From: an uncultured Collinsella sp.
GTDB taxonomy: Bacteria > Actinomycetota > Coriobacteriia > Coriobacteriales > Coriobacteriaceae
Assembly (NCBI GenBank): GCA_900549745.1
Contig: URPJ01000008.1
Coordinates: 1 to 64,000 of the forward strand
Direction: 5' to 3'
DNA: 64,000 nt
The notes below the pieces were generated by a model, which was given only the letters and a program-made list of their open reading frames with translations, was not told the DNA's origin and did not search any database. The translations under genes were made by a program, and so were the position numbers. This document shows positions 7,443 through 15,130 of the stretch, piece by piece (the first letter of the stretch is position 1; each line of letters begins with the position of its first letter).

Positions 7443-8054
7443 CTAGCTATTAAACCCGTTGAACTTGAGATAGCTCATCAAGTAAGCCTTCGAAACAAAG
7501 GATGAAACCGCGCTGCGCACAAGCAGCGACTCACGCGTTACCTGATGCGCCGTATCGGGAACCGGCGTCTGCTCGACGGAAAACGCCGAACGAATCGATG
7601 CCTCGAGCTGATCGACCACATAATCAAAGGCCGTAGGGGCATCGTAGCTCAAACGCTGAATGTTAAAGAGTGCCTGCACCGCAGCAATAGGTAGCACCTG
7701 CTTAAAGATGCAGATAGCAATCAGGCGGGCAATCTGCTCGCGGCCATATTGCTTTTTGACCGGAGCAGGCACCAGGCCGACCTTCACGTAGTTATTGATC
7801 ATCGATGGCGTAATGACGGGCTGCTCAACGCAAATGGACAGTGGCTCCATCCACAGTGCAACATACTCAATGACCTGGTCGCGGTAGAGCGTCACATTGG
7901 GCAACTGATTATAGCGCGGCAGACTCAACGTATTGAGTTTGCGAACGATTTCGGACTCAATAAATGCATCGGGCAGCACAGTGGGCTGAATATCCTCAGG
8001 CTTAATGCTGACCGACGAATCAGACATCGGAATAACGTGTTTAACGTGGTTCAT
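7443..8054 (-). CDS. DUF1836-family putative MerR-like regulator
   Basis: 203 residues; length and the central pattern fit DUF1836. The segment around residues 70-125 (VEQPVITPSMINNYVKVGLVPAPVKKQYGREQIARL) reads as a MerR-type recognition helix and wing: a choice of ligand state, then a basic turn, then Tyr-Gly-Arg-Glu-Gln. The rest is helical. No enzyme motif is present. GGAGG lies nine bases before the ATG. Its promoter carries two candidate operators, one shared with the degV gene that converges on it, so it probably represses itself and degV. The DNA-binding role is inferred; the effector, perhaps a lipid given degV, is unknown. Confidence 0.85.
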   Translation of the reverse strand: MNHVKHVIPMSDSSVSIKPEDIQPTVLPDAFIESEIVRKLNTLSLPRYNQLPNVTLYRDQVIEYVALWMEPLSICVEQPVITPSMINNYVKVGLVPAPVKKQYGREQIARLIAICIFKQVLPIAAVQALFNIQRLSYDAPTAFDYVVDQLEASIRSAFSVEQTPVPDTAHQVTRESLLVRSAVSSFVSKAYLMSYLKFNGFNS

Positions 8055-8077
8055 AAAGGTCCTCCGTTCATTTCTAT

Positions 8078-8118
8078 ATTGTATTCTAGATTATCTAGTT
8101 TTGCATACCACATAGCCG
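8078..8118 (-). promoter_or_regulatory. Promoter and operators of the DUF1836 regulator gene
   Basis: On the minus strand a TACAAT -10 box lies at 8083-8078. The palindrome CTAGATTATCTAG (8086-8098) fills the spacer. An overlapping 27-base stretch (8092-8118), starting TATCTAGTTTTG, matches the degV operator at 23 of 27 positions and covers the -35 region. This arrangement suggests autorepression. Confidence 0.65.
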
Positions 8119-8125
8119 ACAAGTA

Positions 8126-8167
8126 AAAGTGGTTGGACAGCACATTGATGCACCGTCCAACCACTTT
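8126..8167 (-). terminator. Terminator downstream of trxB
   Basis: AAAGTGGTTGGAC (8126-8138) and GTCCAACCACTTT (8155-8167) form a perfect 13-pair stem. On the minus strand it is followed by TTTTA. It separates trxB from the DUF1836 promoter. Confidence 0.75.
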
Positions 8168-8207
8168 GTTTAAAGATAGCAACCTTACATAAGATATATT
8201 ATCGTAC

Positions 8208-9146
8208 TTATCCGCGTAGGAAAACGTATGCGCTGGTTGCTGCTATGGCTCCGTCCGAAACGGCGGTCACAACCTGGCGTAAACGCTTGGAACGGATATC
8301 GCCGGCTGCGAATAAGCCGGGCGTACGGGTAGCCATCGAATCGTCGGTAAGGATGCCGCCGTCGGGAGCCAAATCGACTAGATGCTCAACAAGTTCGGTA
8401 TGTGGCTGCGTGCCGGTAAAGACAAAAATGCCAAATGAGCCAGGTTCAAAGGATTCAGTGTACATTTCACCAGTCGCATTGTCCTTGAATGTAATTGTCG
8501 TGGGCATCGCTTCGCCAGAAAGCTCAACAATACTAGTTTGGTACCTAACTGAAATATTGTCCTTAGCAAGCACTTTATTCACAACGCCCTCGGGTGCACG
8601 GAACTGATCGCGACGCAGCACGATGGTCACGCTGCTGGCAATGTCGGACAGGAACAGCGCCTCCTCACATGCCGAATTGCCGCCTCCGATAACAAAGACC
8701 TGCTTGCTACGGAAGAACATGCCGTCACACGTCGCGCAATACGAAACGCCACGACCGCGATACGTGTCCTCGCCAACAAAACCCGCAGGACGTGGCGTGG
8801 CGCCCATGCACGCAATGACACTCTTGGCCGCTGTGTCGCCCATATCATGATGGATGGTAAATTGACCCGCATCGGCATTGTAATCGACGCCTGTTACCAT
8901 ACTCCATTCAACCTGAGCCCCCAGGCCTTCAGCATGCTGTTGAAACCGCTCACCAAGTTCGGCGCCGCTCAGCAGTGGAATACCAGGATAATTCTCAATC
9001 TCGTTGCTCGTGGCAATCTGTCCGCCCGACATGCCCTGCTCAAGGACAGTCGTCGTTAGGTTGGCGCGCGCCGCATAAATGGCGGCAGCATAGCCCGCGG
9101 GGCCGCCGCCGATAATCGCAACATCGATTGTCTGATCGGTAGTCAT
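8208..9146 (-). CDS. trxB: Thioredoxin-disulfide reductase
   Basis: 312 residues; a cytoplasmic FAD- and NADPH-dependent enzyme that reduces thioredoxin. The N-terminal FAD motif is GGGPAGYAAA (13-22), the redox pair is CATC at 137-140, the NADPH motif is GGGNSACEEA, and the second FAD motif GLFAAGDIR is near the end. The ATG at 9146 is used because GAGAGGA sits six bases before it; an upstream in-frame ATG near 9190 has no such site. It is divergent from the glycosyltransferase gene, with about 118 bases between them. No thioredoxin gene is adjacent. Confidence 0.96.
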   Translation of the reverse strand: MTTDQTIDVAIIGGGPAGYAAAIYAARANLTTTVLEQGMSGGQIATSNEIENYPGIPLLSGAELGERFQQHAEGLGAQVEWSMVTGVDYNADAGQFTIHHDMGDTAAKSVIACMGATPRPAGFVGEDTYRGRGVSYCATCDGMFFRSKQVFVIGGGNSACEEALFLSDIASSVTIVLRRDQFRAPEGVVNKVLAKDNISVRYQTSIVELSGEAMPTTITFKDNATGEMYTESFEPGSFGIFVFTGTQPHTELVEHLVDLAPDGGILTDDSMATRTPGLFAAGDIRSKRLRQVVTAVSDGAIAATSAYVFLRG

Positions 9147-9264
9147 GAAGAGTCCTCTCGTCGAAACGTTGTCGTTCTTTGCGCTCATACCCAAATTTAC
9201 GTGAACGTGACACTCATGCACTACAATGATAAATCCGTGTTACAACGTCGAAGGGGAGTTATCG

Positions 9265-10566
9265 ATGGATCAGACGCAGACGAGCGACGACGCTCCCCTG
9301 CTCACGCACAGCACTCCCCAATCGGAGCAAATCACGCTCTTGACTCAGCAAAAACCTCTCGTGACCATCGTACACGCCTCGGTCGGCTCGGGTCACAAGG
9401 CCGCCGCAAATGCGATTGCGCAAGCATTCGACCTCATCCGCGGCACCAATGGCATCCCCGAGGATGTTGAGATTGAAGTGCTCGATATCCTTGATTTTGG
9501 ACGTATTAAATTCGACGGCAATAAGACCGCGGCTTCTTTTACGGGAGCCACGCGCCCCATTTATGACCTGACCTGGCGATATACGCTTACGGGACATCTT
9601 CTCTGGGGTGGCGGCACGGCATGGTCGCGAATTATGTTCCCCGCCTTCAACGAATATATTCGCAGCCGCAGGCCCATAGCCGTGGTCGCAACTCACATCA
9701 CGGCAGCCAACGTTGCCGTGGGCGCCCGCGTAATTACGGGTATCGATTATCCGGTCATCTGCGTACCGACCGACTACGAAGTAGAGGGCTGGTGGCCCCA
9801 CAAGGACACCGATCTATTCTGTGTTGCCAATGAATTTATGGCCGAAACGCTGCGTCCGCGCAAGGTGCCCGAGGCAAAGATTCGCATTACCGGCATCCCT
9901 ATTCGCGCCGGATTCGACACGGATTACGATCGCGAGGAAGAGTTGGCCAAGTTCAACCTCCCCACCGACAAAACCGTCGTGCTGGTAATGGCCGGTGCCA
10001 GCCTGCCTCAGCCGTACGTCCGCTTTCGCGCGGCGATGGACCACACGCTCCCCTTCCTGCGCGGCTTCGAAGACATGCACTTTGTCTTTTTGCCCGGCAA
10101 AGACGTGGAGTATGCCACCCGGCTGAAGACGCTCTTCGATGCCATGAAGCTCGAGAACGTCACGGTGTTGGACTATGTCGACGACATGGCAGCCCTCATG
10201 CACGGCTGCGACTTGGCAATCCTCAAATCGGGCGGACTCACGGTCACCGAGTGCTTATGCGCACATCTGCCAATGATCCTGCTGGGCAAGTCCTATGGCC
10301 AGGAAAAGGCCAATACCACCATGCTCACCGGCATGGGCGCCAGCATGCACGTCACCACGGCACGAGAGCTCATCGTGACGTTGCGCCACCTGCACGATCA
10401 TCCGGAGTCGCTCAAGGCATTGCTCATCAATGGCGAAGTACTACGCCGCCCCCACGCAGCCGAAGACATCGCCGTCGCCACCATGGAACTCGTAGGCAAA
10501 CCCCAAAAACGAAAACGAGCCTTCTGCCGCTTCTACTGGGGCGGGAAGCCTGCTCATATCCGCTAG
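9265..10566 (+). CDS. Processive diacylglycerol glycosyltransferase (UgtP/MGDG-synthase family)
   Basis: About 433 residues, GT28-type. The N-terminal domain starts VTIVHASVGSGHKAAANAIA, the acceptor-side motif of MGDG synthases and UgtP. The C-terminal domain carries the nucleotide-sugar motif KSGGLTVTECLCAHLPMIL. Such enzymes add one or more hexoses from a nucleotide sugar to diacylglycerol, giving glycolipids and anchors for lipoteichoic acid-like polymers; they act at the inner face of the membrane. AAGGGGAG ends about seven bases before the ATG at 9265, which I prefer to the ATG at 9226 that lies within a possible TACAAT -10 box. The sugar (glucose or galactose) cannot be told from sequence. 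The first 30 residues are polar and probably unstructured. Confidence 0.88.
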   Translation: MDQTQTSDDAPLLTHSTPQSEQITLLTQQKPLVTIVHASVGSGHKAAANAIAQAFDLIRGTNGIPEDVEIEVLDILDFGRIKFDGNKTAASFTGATRPIYDLTWRYTLTGHLLWGGGTAWSRIMFPAFNEYIRSRRPIAVVATHITAANVAVGARVITGIDYPVICVPTDYEVEGWWPHKDTDLFCVANEFMAETLRPRKVPEAKIRITGIPIRAGFDTDYDREEELAKFNLPTDKTVVLVMAGASLPQPYVRFRAAMDHTLPFLRGFEDMHFVFLPGKDVEYATRLKTLFDAMKLENVTVLDYVDDMAALMHGCDLAILKSGGLTVTECLCAHLPMILLGKSYGQEKANTTMLTGMGASMHVTTARELIVTLRHLHDHPESLKALLINGEVLRRPHAAEDIAVATMELVGKPQKRKRAFCRFYWGGKPAHIR

Positions 10567-10579
10567 CGTCGGACTGTTC

Positions 10580-10677
10580 GCTTGCCCGCGGGGGCCTATA
10601 TATCATCCCGTGCTCAAACATTCTCGCTACGCTGCGAAACTGCGCGCGGGACGATATATAGGCCCCCACGGGCAAGC
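10580..10677. repeat. Long hairpin repeat, family A, copy 1
   Basis: A 31-base left arm (10580-10610) pairs with a right arm (10647-10677) with two A/C oppositions, both of which become G-U pairs if the minus strand is transcribed. The 36-base core (10611-10646) contains TGCTCAAACATTCTCGC and GCTGCGAAACTGCGCG. It starts 13 bases after the glycosyltransferase stop. The core recurs inverted at 10863-10907 with different outer arms. Confidence 0.85.
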
Positions 10678-10754
10678 TGCGTTTACGCACTAGCTGCTAA
10701 ACTAGATTCCCCTCCAGTAGAACCAACAAAGGCGAGACCGGAAAAGATAAATAA

Positions 10755-10819
10755 AGTTAGCCGATGCGACAAAGAGACTATTCCTTTGTCGCATCGGCTA
10801 ACTAGAATGTAAATTTTTT
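10755..10819. terminator. Strong bidirectional terminator between convergent genes
   Basis: A perfect 20-pair stem (10755-10774 with 10784-10803) with a nine-base loop. A TTTTTT run follows on the plus strand (10814-10819) and a T-rich stretch on the minus strand. It lies between the two family A hairpins and can serve the glycosyltransferase gene and dut. No gene is visible in 10678-10830. Confidence 0.88.
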
Positions 10820-10830
10820 CAAGCGAGTAG

Positions 10831-10935
10831 CCGCCCGGCCGTCTCTCACACATATCGTTCCACGCGCAGTTTCGCAGCGAGCGAAGCGACGCGAGAATGT
10901 TTGAGCATGGAATGATATGTGTGAGAGGCGGGCGG
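10831..10935. repeat. Long hairpin repeat, family A, copy 2 (inverted)
   Basis: Left arm 10831-10862 pairs with right arm 10908-10935, with one G-T wobble and a small bulge. The core (10863-10907) is the reverse complement of the copy 1 core apart from a nine-base longer middle. The inner arm ATCGTTCCA/TGGAATGAT corresponds to ATCGTCCCG/CGGGATGAT in copy 1, so bases have changed in pairs. The outer arms are unrelated to copy 1. It ends 16 bases from the dut stop. Confidence 0.85.
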
Positions 10936-10951
10936 GAGGGATACGAGCGCC

Positions 10952-11395
10952 CTAGGCGATGCCGCTGGAGCCGAAGCCTCCTTTGCCTCGGTCGGTTTCG
11001 TCTAGTTCTTCTACTTCTATGAGGTTGACCGTGGGGACTTCTTGGATGACGAGTTGGGCTATGCGGTCGCCTTTGTTGATTTGGATGTTGTTCGTGGGGT
11101 CTAGGTTAATGAGGATAACCTTGAGTTCTCCTCGGTAGTGGGCGTCGATGAGCCCCGGCGTGTTGACTATAGACAGGCCCTGCTTGATGGCCAAGCCGCT
11201 GCGGGGCTGAACGAAGCCGGCGTAGCCATCGGGCAGGGCGATGGCTAGCCCCGTAGAGACCAGACGGCGTTCGAAGGGCTTCAGGACGCAGTCCTCGTTG
11301 GAGCGCAAATCCAAGCCGGCATCGGTGGGATGGGCGTATTTGGGAAGCTCGACGGTGGGGTCGAGACGCTTTATGTTGACGGTAATGTTGGACAT
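10952..11395 (-). CDS. dut: dUTP diphosphatase
   Basis: 147 residues, trimeric cytoplasmic dUTPase; hydrolyses dUTP to dUMP, keeping uracil out of DNA and feeding dTMP synthesis. All five family motifs are readable: HPTDAGLDLR near the start, PRSGLAIKQG, NTPGLIDAHYRGELKVIL, KGDRIAQLVI, and the C-terminal RGKGGFGSSG arm that closes over the substrate. Length is normal. It lies four bases after nrdR and is probably co-transcribed with it, which links two genes of deoxynucleotide balance. Confidence 0.97.
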   Translation of the reverse strand: MSNITVNIKRLDPTVELPKYAHPTDAGLDLRSNEDCVLKPFERRLVSTGLAIALPDGYAGFVQPRSGLAIKQGLSIVNTPGLIDAHYRGELKVILINLDPTNNIQINKGDRIAQLVIQEVPTVNLIEVEELDETDRGKGGFGSSGIA

Positions 11396-11399
11396 GGAA

Positions 11400-11843
11400 T
11401 CACCTTAGCTTGTCGAGCTCTTGCAGAAATTCATCGACGTCTTTGAAATCGCGGTAGACCGAGGCAAAACGGATGTACGCAACCTTGTCGATCTTGGCCA
11501 AGCGCTTGAGCACCATGTCACCCAACTCATGGGACGTGACGGCCGTCAGCGTGCGAGAGCGAAGCTCGACCTCGATGTCATCGATAATCTCATTGAGCTT
11601 CTTAGTGTCGATATCGCGCTTGATGGTGGCGCGCATCAAGCCGACAAGAAGCTTATTGCGATCGAACCGCTGCTTAGTTCCATCTGACTTAATGACCTCG
11701 ATAGGGTCCTCGCATCGCTCAAACGTTGTAAAGCGGTAGTTACACGAGCAACATTCGCGACGGCGCTTAATGGTGTTATTTGACTCCTGCATACGGGAAT
11801 CAACGACGCGGGTATGTGCCTTGCCGCATTTGGGACAGCGCAT
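11400..11843 (-). CDS. nrdR: Transcriptional repressor NrdR
   Basis: 147 residues. The N-terminal zinc ribbon has Cys3, Cys6, Cys31 and Cys34 (MRCPKCGKAH, then CCSCNYRF). An ATP-cone domain follows from about 49 (VIKSDGTKQRFDRNKLLVG). NrdR senses ATP/dATP and represses ribonucleotide reductase genes through NrdR boxes. GAGGAGG lies four bases before the ATG. No nrd genes are in the window, so its targets are elsewhere. Confidence 0.97.
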   Translation of the reverse strand: MRCPKCGKAHTRVVDSRMQESNNTIKRRRECCSCNYRFTTFERCEDPIEVIKSDGTKQRFDRNKLLVGLMRATIKRDIDTKKLNEIIDDIEVELRSRTLTAVTSHELGDMVLKRLAKIDKVAYIRFASVYRDFKDVDEFLQELDKLR

Positions 11844-11894
11844 GGTACCTCCTCTTAAACGATAACAAGGGTACCATGCGCAGCGCGATAATGA

Positions 11895-12347
11895 TTACGA
11901 ACGATCAGGAACCTTAAGATGCGCACCGGCGGCGAGCGAACCATGCTCCAGATGATTGACGCTACGGATCATGTCGGAAGTCTCTTGCGTGGAAAGGCCT
12001 TCGATTGGATATTCTTCGGCAAGCGACCAAAGAGAATCGCCAGGCTGAACGCGAATGGTCTCGTAGGTAACGTTGGAAACGGACTCGGCATACACGGCGT
12101 GACGAGCGCTAAAGACCGACGTAGCGAGGACAAAGAGGAGCGTAAGCGCAACGGCAACGGCAACAATCGTCGGAACCTTCAGGGCAACGCGGACCGGCGT
12201 GACTACAGCCTGCTGATTGCGAGCAGGCTTTACGGTCAAAGGCTGAAAGCCGGAGCGGCCACCCTGAACAACCGTAAAAGTGGGTTCTGCGGGCGTCTCG
12301 AGCTTAAGGGCGAGGTTTCCCTGGACCATATTCGTTGCGTTCATCAT
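11895..12347 (-). CDS. LysM-domain membrane protein, possible YneA-like SOS division inhibitor
   Basis: 150 residues. A polar N-terminal 55, one membrane segment at about 60-80 (VAVAVALTLLFVLATSVF), and a C-terminal LysM domain (about 97-148: ETIRVQPGDSLWSLAEEY ending LKVPDRS). LysM binds peptidoglycan. The gene is divergent from lexA across a region with three LexA boxes. This is the arrangement of yneA in Bacillus, whose small LysM membrane protein delays septation after DNA damage; the role here is inferred from topology and position. The N-terminal cytoplasmic part is longer than in YneA. GAGGAG precedes two adjacent ATGs (12347 and 12344). Confidence 0.82.
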   Translation of the reverse strand: MMNATNMVQGNLALKLETPAEPTFTVVQGGRSGFQPLTVKPARNQQAVVTPVRVALKVPTIVAVAVALTLLFVLATSVFSARHAVYAESVSNVTYETIRVQPGDSLWSLAEEYPIEGLSTQETSDMIRSVNHLEHGSLAAGAHLKVPDRS

Positions 12348-12414
12348 GTTCTCCTCTCGCGTGTTTTGCTGAGAACAGTTTTATCAAGCCGCGCGGACAA
12401 AAATGTCTAGCGCG

Positions 12415-12484
12415 AGAACGAATGTTCGGTTATTATTATCTTCGAACAGTTGTTCCTGTCAAGCAAAATTCGAACATTTGTTTG
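12415..12484. promoter_or_regulatory. Three LexA (SOS) boxes between the LysM gene and lexA
   Basis: AGAACGAATGTTCG (12415-12428), CGAACAGTTGTTCC (12443-12456) and CGAACATTTGTTTG (12471-12484) each match the Gram-positive LexA consensus CGAAC-N4-GTTCG at most positions. Their 28-base spacing is regular. They can control both divergent genes. Confidence 0.9.
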
Positions 12485-12507
12485 ATATGGGTAGAGAGGA
12501 TGCCCTG

Positions 12508-13152
12508 ATGGCTCGCAAAATTACCAAGCGTCAGCAGCAAATTTACGACTTCATCAAGGAATATCAGCAGGAGAAGGGTTATCCGCCCAGCGTGCGCGAG
12601 ATGGCTTCTGCCGTGGGCCTTTCCTCCCCCAGCACCGTGCACGCCCACTTATCTGCCTTGGAGGCGCGCGGGCTGCTCAAGCGCGATGCCACCAAACCGC
12701 GCGCCCTGGAACTCTTTAACGAGGACGGCTCCTCTGTCTCAATTTCTAAATCTGACGAGCCCACCGCACCTCGTGGAACGGTCTCGCTACCGCTCGTTGG
12801 TCGCGTCGCGGCTGGGATCCCCATTCTGGCCGAGCAGAATATCGAAGACACGTTTACTATCCCGACCGAAATCGCCACTGATCAGGGTTCCTTTATCCTT
12901 GAGGTGCATGGGAGCTCAATGATCAATGTCGGCATCTTCAATGGCGATTACATCATCGTCCGTGAACAAAAGAGTGCCATGAATGGCGAAATTGTCGTGG
13001 CCATGATTGATGGTTCAGCGACCGTCAAGACGTTCTACAAGGAGCAGGGACGCGTACGCCTGCAGCCTGAGAATGACACCATGGAGCCTATCTATGCAAC
13101 GAATCCCGTTATCTTGGGCAAAGTCGTCGGCTTGATGCGCCGGTTCTCGTAA
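12508..13152 (+). CDS. lexA: SOS repressor LexA
   Basis: 214 residues. The N-terminal winged helix (1-70, ITKRQQQIYDFIKEY, then SSPSTVHAHLSALEARG) binds SOS boxes. The C-terminal S24 protease domain has the Ala102-Gly103 autocleavage site in GRVAAGIPI, nucleophile Ser137 in HGSSMI and general base Lys174 in SATVKTF. RecA filaments stimulate self-cleavage. The ATG at 12508 is chosen since AGAGAGGA ends seven bases before it; the upstream in-frame open sequence covers the SOS boxes. Its TAA overlaps the next ATG (TAATG), so the next gene should be translationally coupled. Confidence 0.97.
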   Translation: MARKITKRQQQIYDFIKEYQQEKGYPPSVREMASAVGLSSPSTVHAHLSALEARGLLKRDATKPRALELFNEDGSSVSISKSDEPTAPRGTVSLPLVGRVAAGIPILAEQNIEDTFTIPTEIATDQGSFILEVHGSSMINVGIFNGDYIIVREQKSAMNGEIVVAMIDGSATVKTFYKEQGRVRLQPENDTMEPIYATNPVILGKVVGLMRRFS

Positions 13153-13856
13153 TGCAAAAACGCATCACCATCTTTGATACCGTCCGCGGGTTTACGATGA
13201 TTTCTATGGCAGGTTTTCACGCTTGCTACGATCTCGCCTACCTGTACGGCTGGGATATGCCCTGGTTTACCCAGTCAGTCTTTCAAGACATCTGGCGCGC
13301 CAGCATCAGCTGGGTATTTTTGTTTATCGCGGGTTGGATGTGTACCCTTTCGCGCAACAATATCAAGCGTGCCGCCAAATACGCCTTAGCAGCACTCGTC
13401 GTCTGGTTGGCAACAACACTTGTCTCAGTCGACGATTCGGTTAATTTTGGCATCATCTACTGCATGGCCGCATGTACCGGCATCGTGGCGTTGACCGATC
13501 CCGTCCTTAAGAGGATATCGGCGAGATGGGGCATGCCCCTATGCCTTGTGTTGTTCGCCCTCACCTGGAGCATCCCCAAAACGACCTACCCTGTCCCCAA
13601 CCTGGCGTGGCTGGGATTTCCGAGCCCTGGGTTTGTCTCAGGTGATTACTACCCCATCATCCCGTTTATCTTTATGTATCTTACAGGATACTTCGCCGCA
13701 CACATAGCGCAGGGAATCGATAAGACCGTCCCAAGCTGGGCCTACGCCAACCCCCTGCCGGCGCTCGCCAGCCTTGGACGTCACGCACTCCCCTTTTATC
13801 TGCTGCATCAGCCCATCATTCTGGGCATTTTGGAGCTCGTCTACTCGGTGCGATAG
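13152..13856 (+). CDS. DUF1624-type membrane protein (heparan-alpha-glucosaminide acetyltransferase-like)
   Basis: 234 residues, mostly hydrophobic, about seven membrane segments. The start RITIFDTVRGFTMISMAGFHACYDL resembles the DUF1624 / heparan-alpha-glucosaminide N-acetyltransferase family, with an Asp-x-x-Arg-Gly motif in the first helix and a His in the same segment. Members are thought to move acyl groups across membranes, but few are characterised. Its ATG shares a base with the lexA stop, so it is probably expressed with lexA and induced by DNA damage, which is unexpected. Its 3' end overlaps the converging hflX gene by 16 bases. Confidence 0.82.
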   Translation: MQKRITIFDTVRGFTMISMAGFHACYDLAYLYGWDMPWFTQSVFQDIWRASISWVFLFIAGWMCTLSRNNIKRAAKYALAALVVWLATTLVSVDDSVNFGIIYCMAACTGIVALTDPVLKRISARWGMPLCLVLFALTWSIPKTTYPVPNLAWLGFPSPGFVSGDYYPIIPFIFMYLTGYFAAHIAQGIDKTVPSWAYANPLPALASLGRHALPFYLLHQPIILGILELVYSVR

Positions 13857-15130
13857 CGCTCGAGCCGCGGTGCAATACGAGCCGGCAACTTCGCCACAAT
13901 GCGAACGCCATCCTCAAGATATTCCTCGTGCAAAAGGGTTCCCTGCTCATGCACGAGTGTGATGAGCGCACCTTCACGATATGGAATGTCGGCGGAGAGC
14001 AACACATCGGTGGCAGCTGCCTCGCGAGCAATGCGATCGACGAGATCGTCGAGCCCCTCGCCCGTTTGGGCTGAGAACAGAACGGCTTCCGGATAACGAC
14101 GACGGAAACTCAATCGATCAACGCTGTCGAGAAGATCGATTTTATTGAATACGGTCAACGTTAAACGCTCTCCGGCGCCGATCTCATCAAGAACGCGGTC
14201 GACAGCCTCAAGCTGCCGCTCATAGTCCTCGTCAGATGCATCTACGACTTTGAGAATTAGATCGGCACCCAAAACCTCGGACAGCGTCGATTTAAAAGCA
14301 TCGACCAGACCATGCGGCAGCTTTTGAATAAAGCCAACGGTATCGGTAATCGTCATGCCACGTCCACCGGGCAGACGATACGAGCGCGTCGTCGGGTCGA
14401 GCGTAGCAAACAGCTTGTCCTGCGAAAGTACCGTAGAGCCAGTCAGGCGATTGAGCAACGTCGATTTACCGGCATTGGTATAACCGGCCAACGCGACGCG
14501 AAACGCCGGTGACTCGATGCGGCTCTTGGATTGAACATCGCGACGCTGTTCAACCTGCTTGAGCTCGCGACGAAGCGCAGCAATCTTATTACGAATGAGG
14601 CGACGGTCGACCTCGAGCTGACTTTCGCCCTGACCAAAACGTGAACCGATGCCGCCGCGCGTCTGCTCCTTGGCGAGATGGCTCCACATGCCACGCAGGC
14701 GAGGCAACAAATATTGAAGCTGTGCCAGCTGTACCTGCAGGCGTCCCTCACGCGTCTGAGCATGCAGGCCAAAGATATCCAGGATCAGTGCCGTGCGATC
14801 GATAATCTTTACCGGCTCGCCCACGGCTTTCTCCAAATAGGATTGCTGCGAGGGGGTCAGGTCGTCGTCAAAAATAACGACATCGGCATCCATGCGATGC
14901 ACCAGGCCGCACAGCTCTTCAACCTTACCGGAACCGATAAACGATTTAGGATACGGCTTTACCAAACGCTGCGACAAGCGTGCCACGCACTGGGCACCAG
15001 CTGTGTGGGCAAGACGCTCCAGCTCATCAAGCGAGCGATCGAGCGGCCATGCATTGTCGCGCCACTCAACACCAACTAAAATGGCACACTCGGGCTCGGG
15101 TGCCGTGGGAACAAGGGGGAAACGGGCCAT
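13841..15130 (-). CDS. hflX: Ribosome-associated GTPase HflX
   Basis: 429 residues. The N-terminal HflX domain carries the glycine-rich GGIGSRFGQGESQLE stretch, followed by a coiled coil. The G domain (about 210-375) has G1 GYTNAGKS, G3 DTVGF and G4 NKID. HflX binds the 50S subunit and splits stalled or heat-damaged ribosomes. The start codon shares one base with the miaA stop (TAATG). It ends the rny-to-hflX operon and overlaps the last 16 bases of the opposing membrane protein gene, leaving no room for a separate terminator. Confidence 0.96.
   Translation of the reverse strand: MARFPLVPTAPEPECAILVGVEWRDNAWPLDRSLDELERLAHTAGAQCVARLSQRLVKPYPKSFIGSGKVEELCGLVHRMDADVVIFDDDLTPSQQSYLEKAVGEPVKIIDRTALILDIFGLHAQTREGRLQVQLAQLQYLLPRLRGMWSHLAKEQTRGGIGSRFGQGESQLEVDRRLIRNKIAALRRELKQVEQRRDVQSKSRIESPAFRVALAGYTNAGKSTLLNRLTGSTVLSQDKLFATLDPTTRSYRLPGGRGMTITDTVGFIQKLPHGLVDAFKSTLSEVLGADLILKVVDASDEDYERQLEAVDRVLDEIGAGERLTLTVFNKIDLLDSVDRLSFRRRYPEAVLFSAQTGEGLDDLVDRIAREAAATDVLLSADIPYREGALITLVHEQGTLLHEEYLEDGVRIVAKLPARIAPRLERYRTE

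Noticed and set aside
10580..10935. CRISPR array or simple terminators for the palindrome block
   Set aside because: No regular direct repeats with spacers. The hairpins are far longer than terminators and lack U runs, apart from the central one at 10755-10819.
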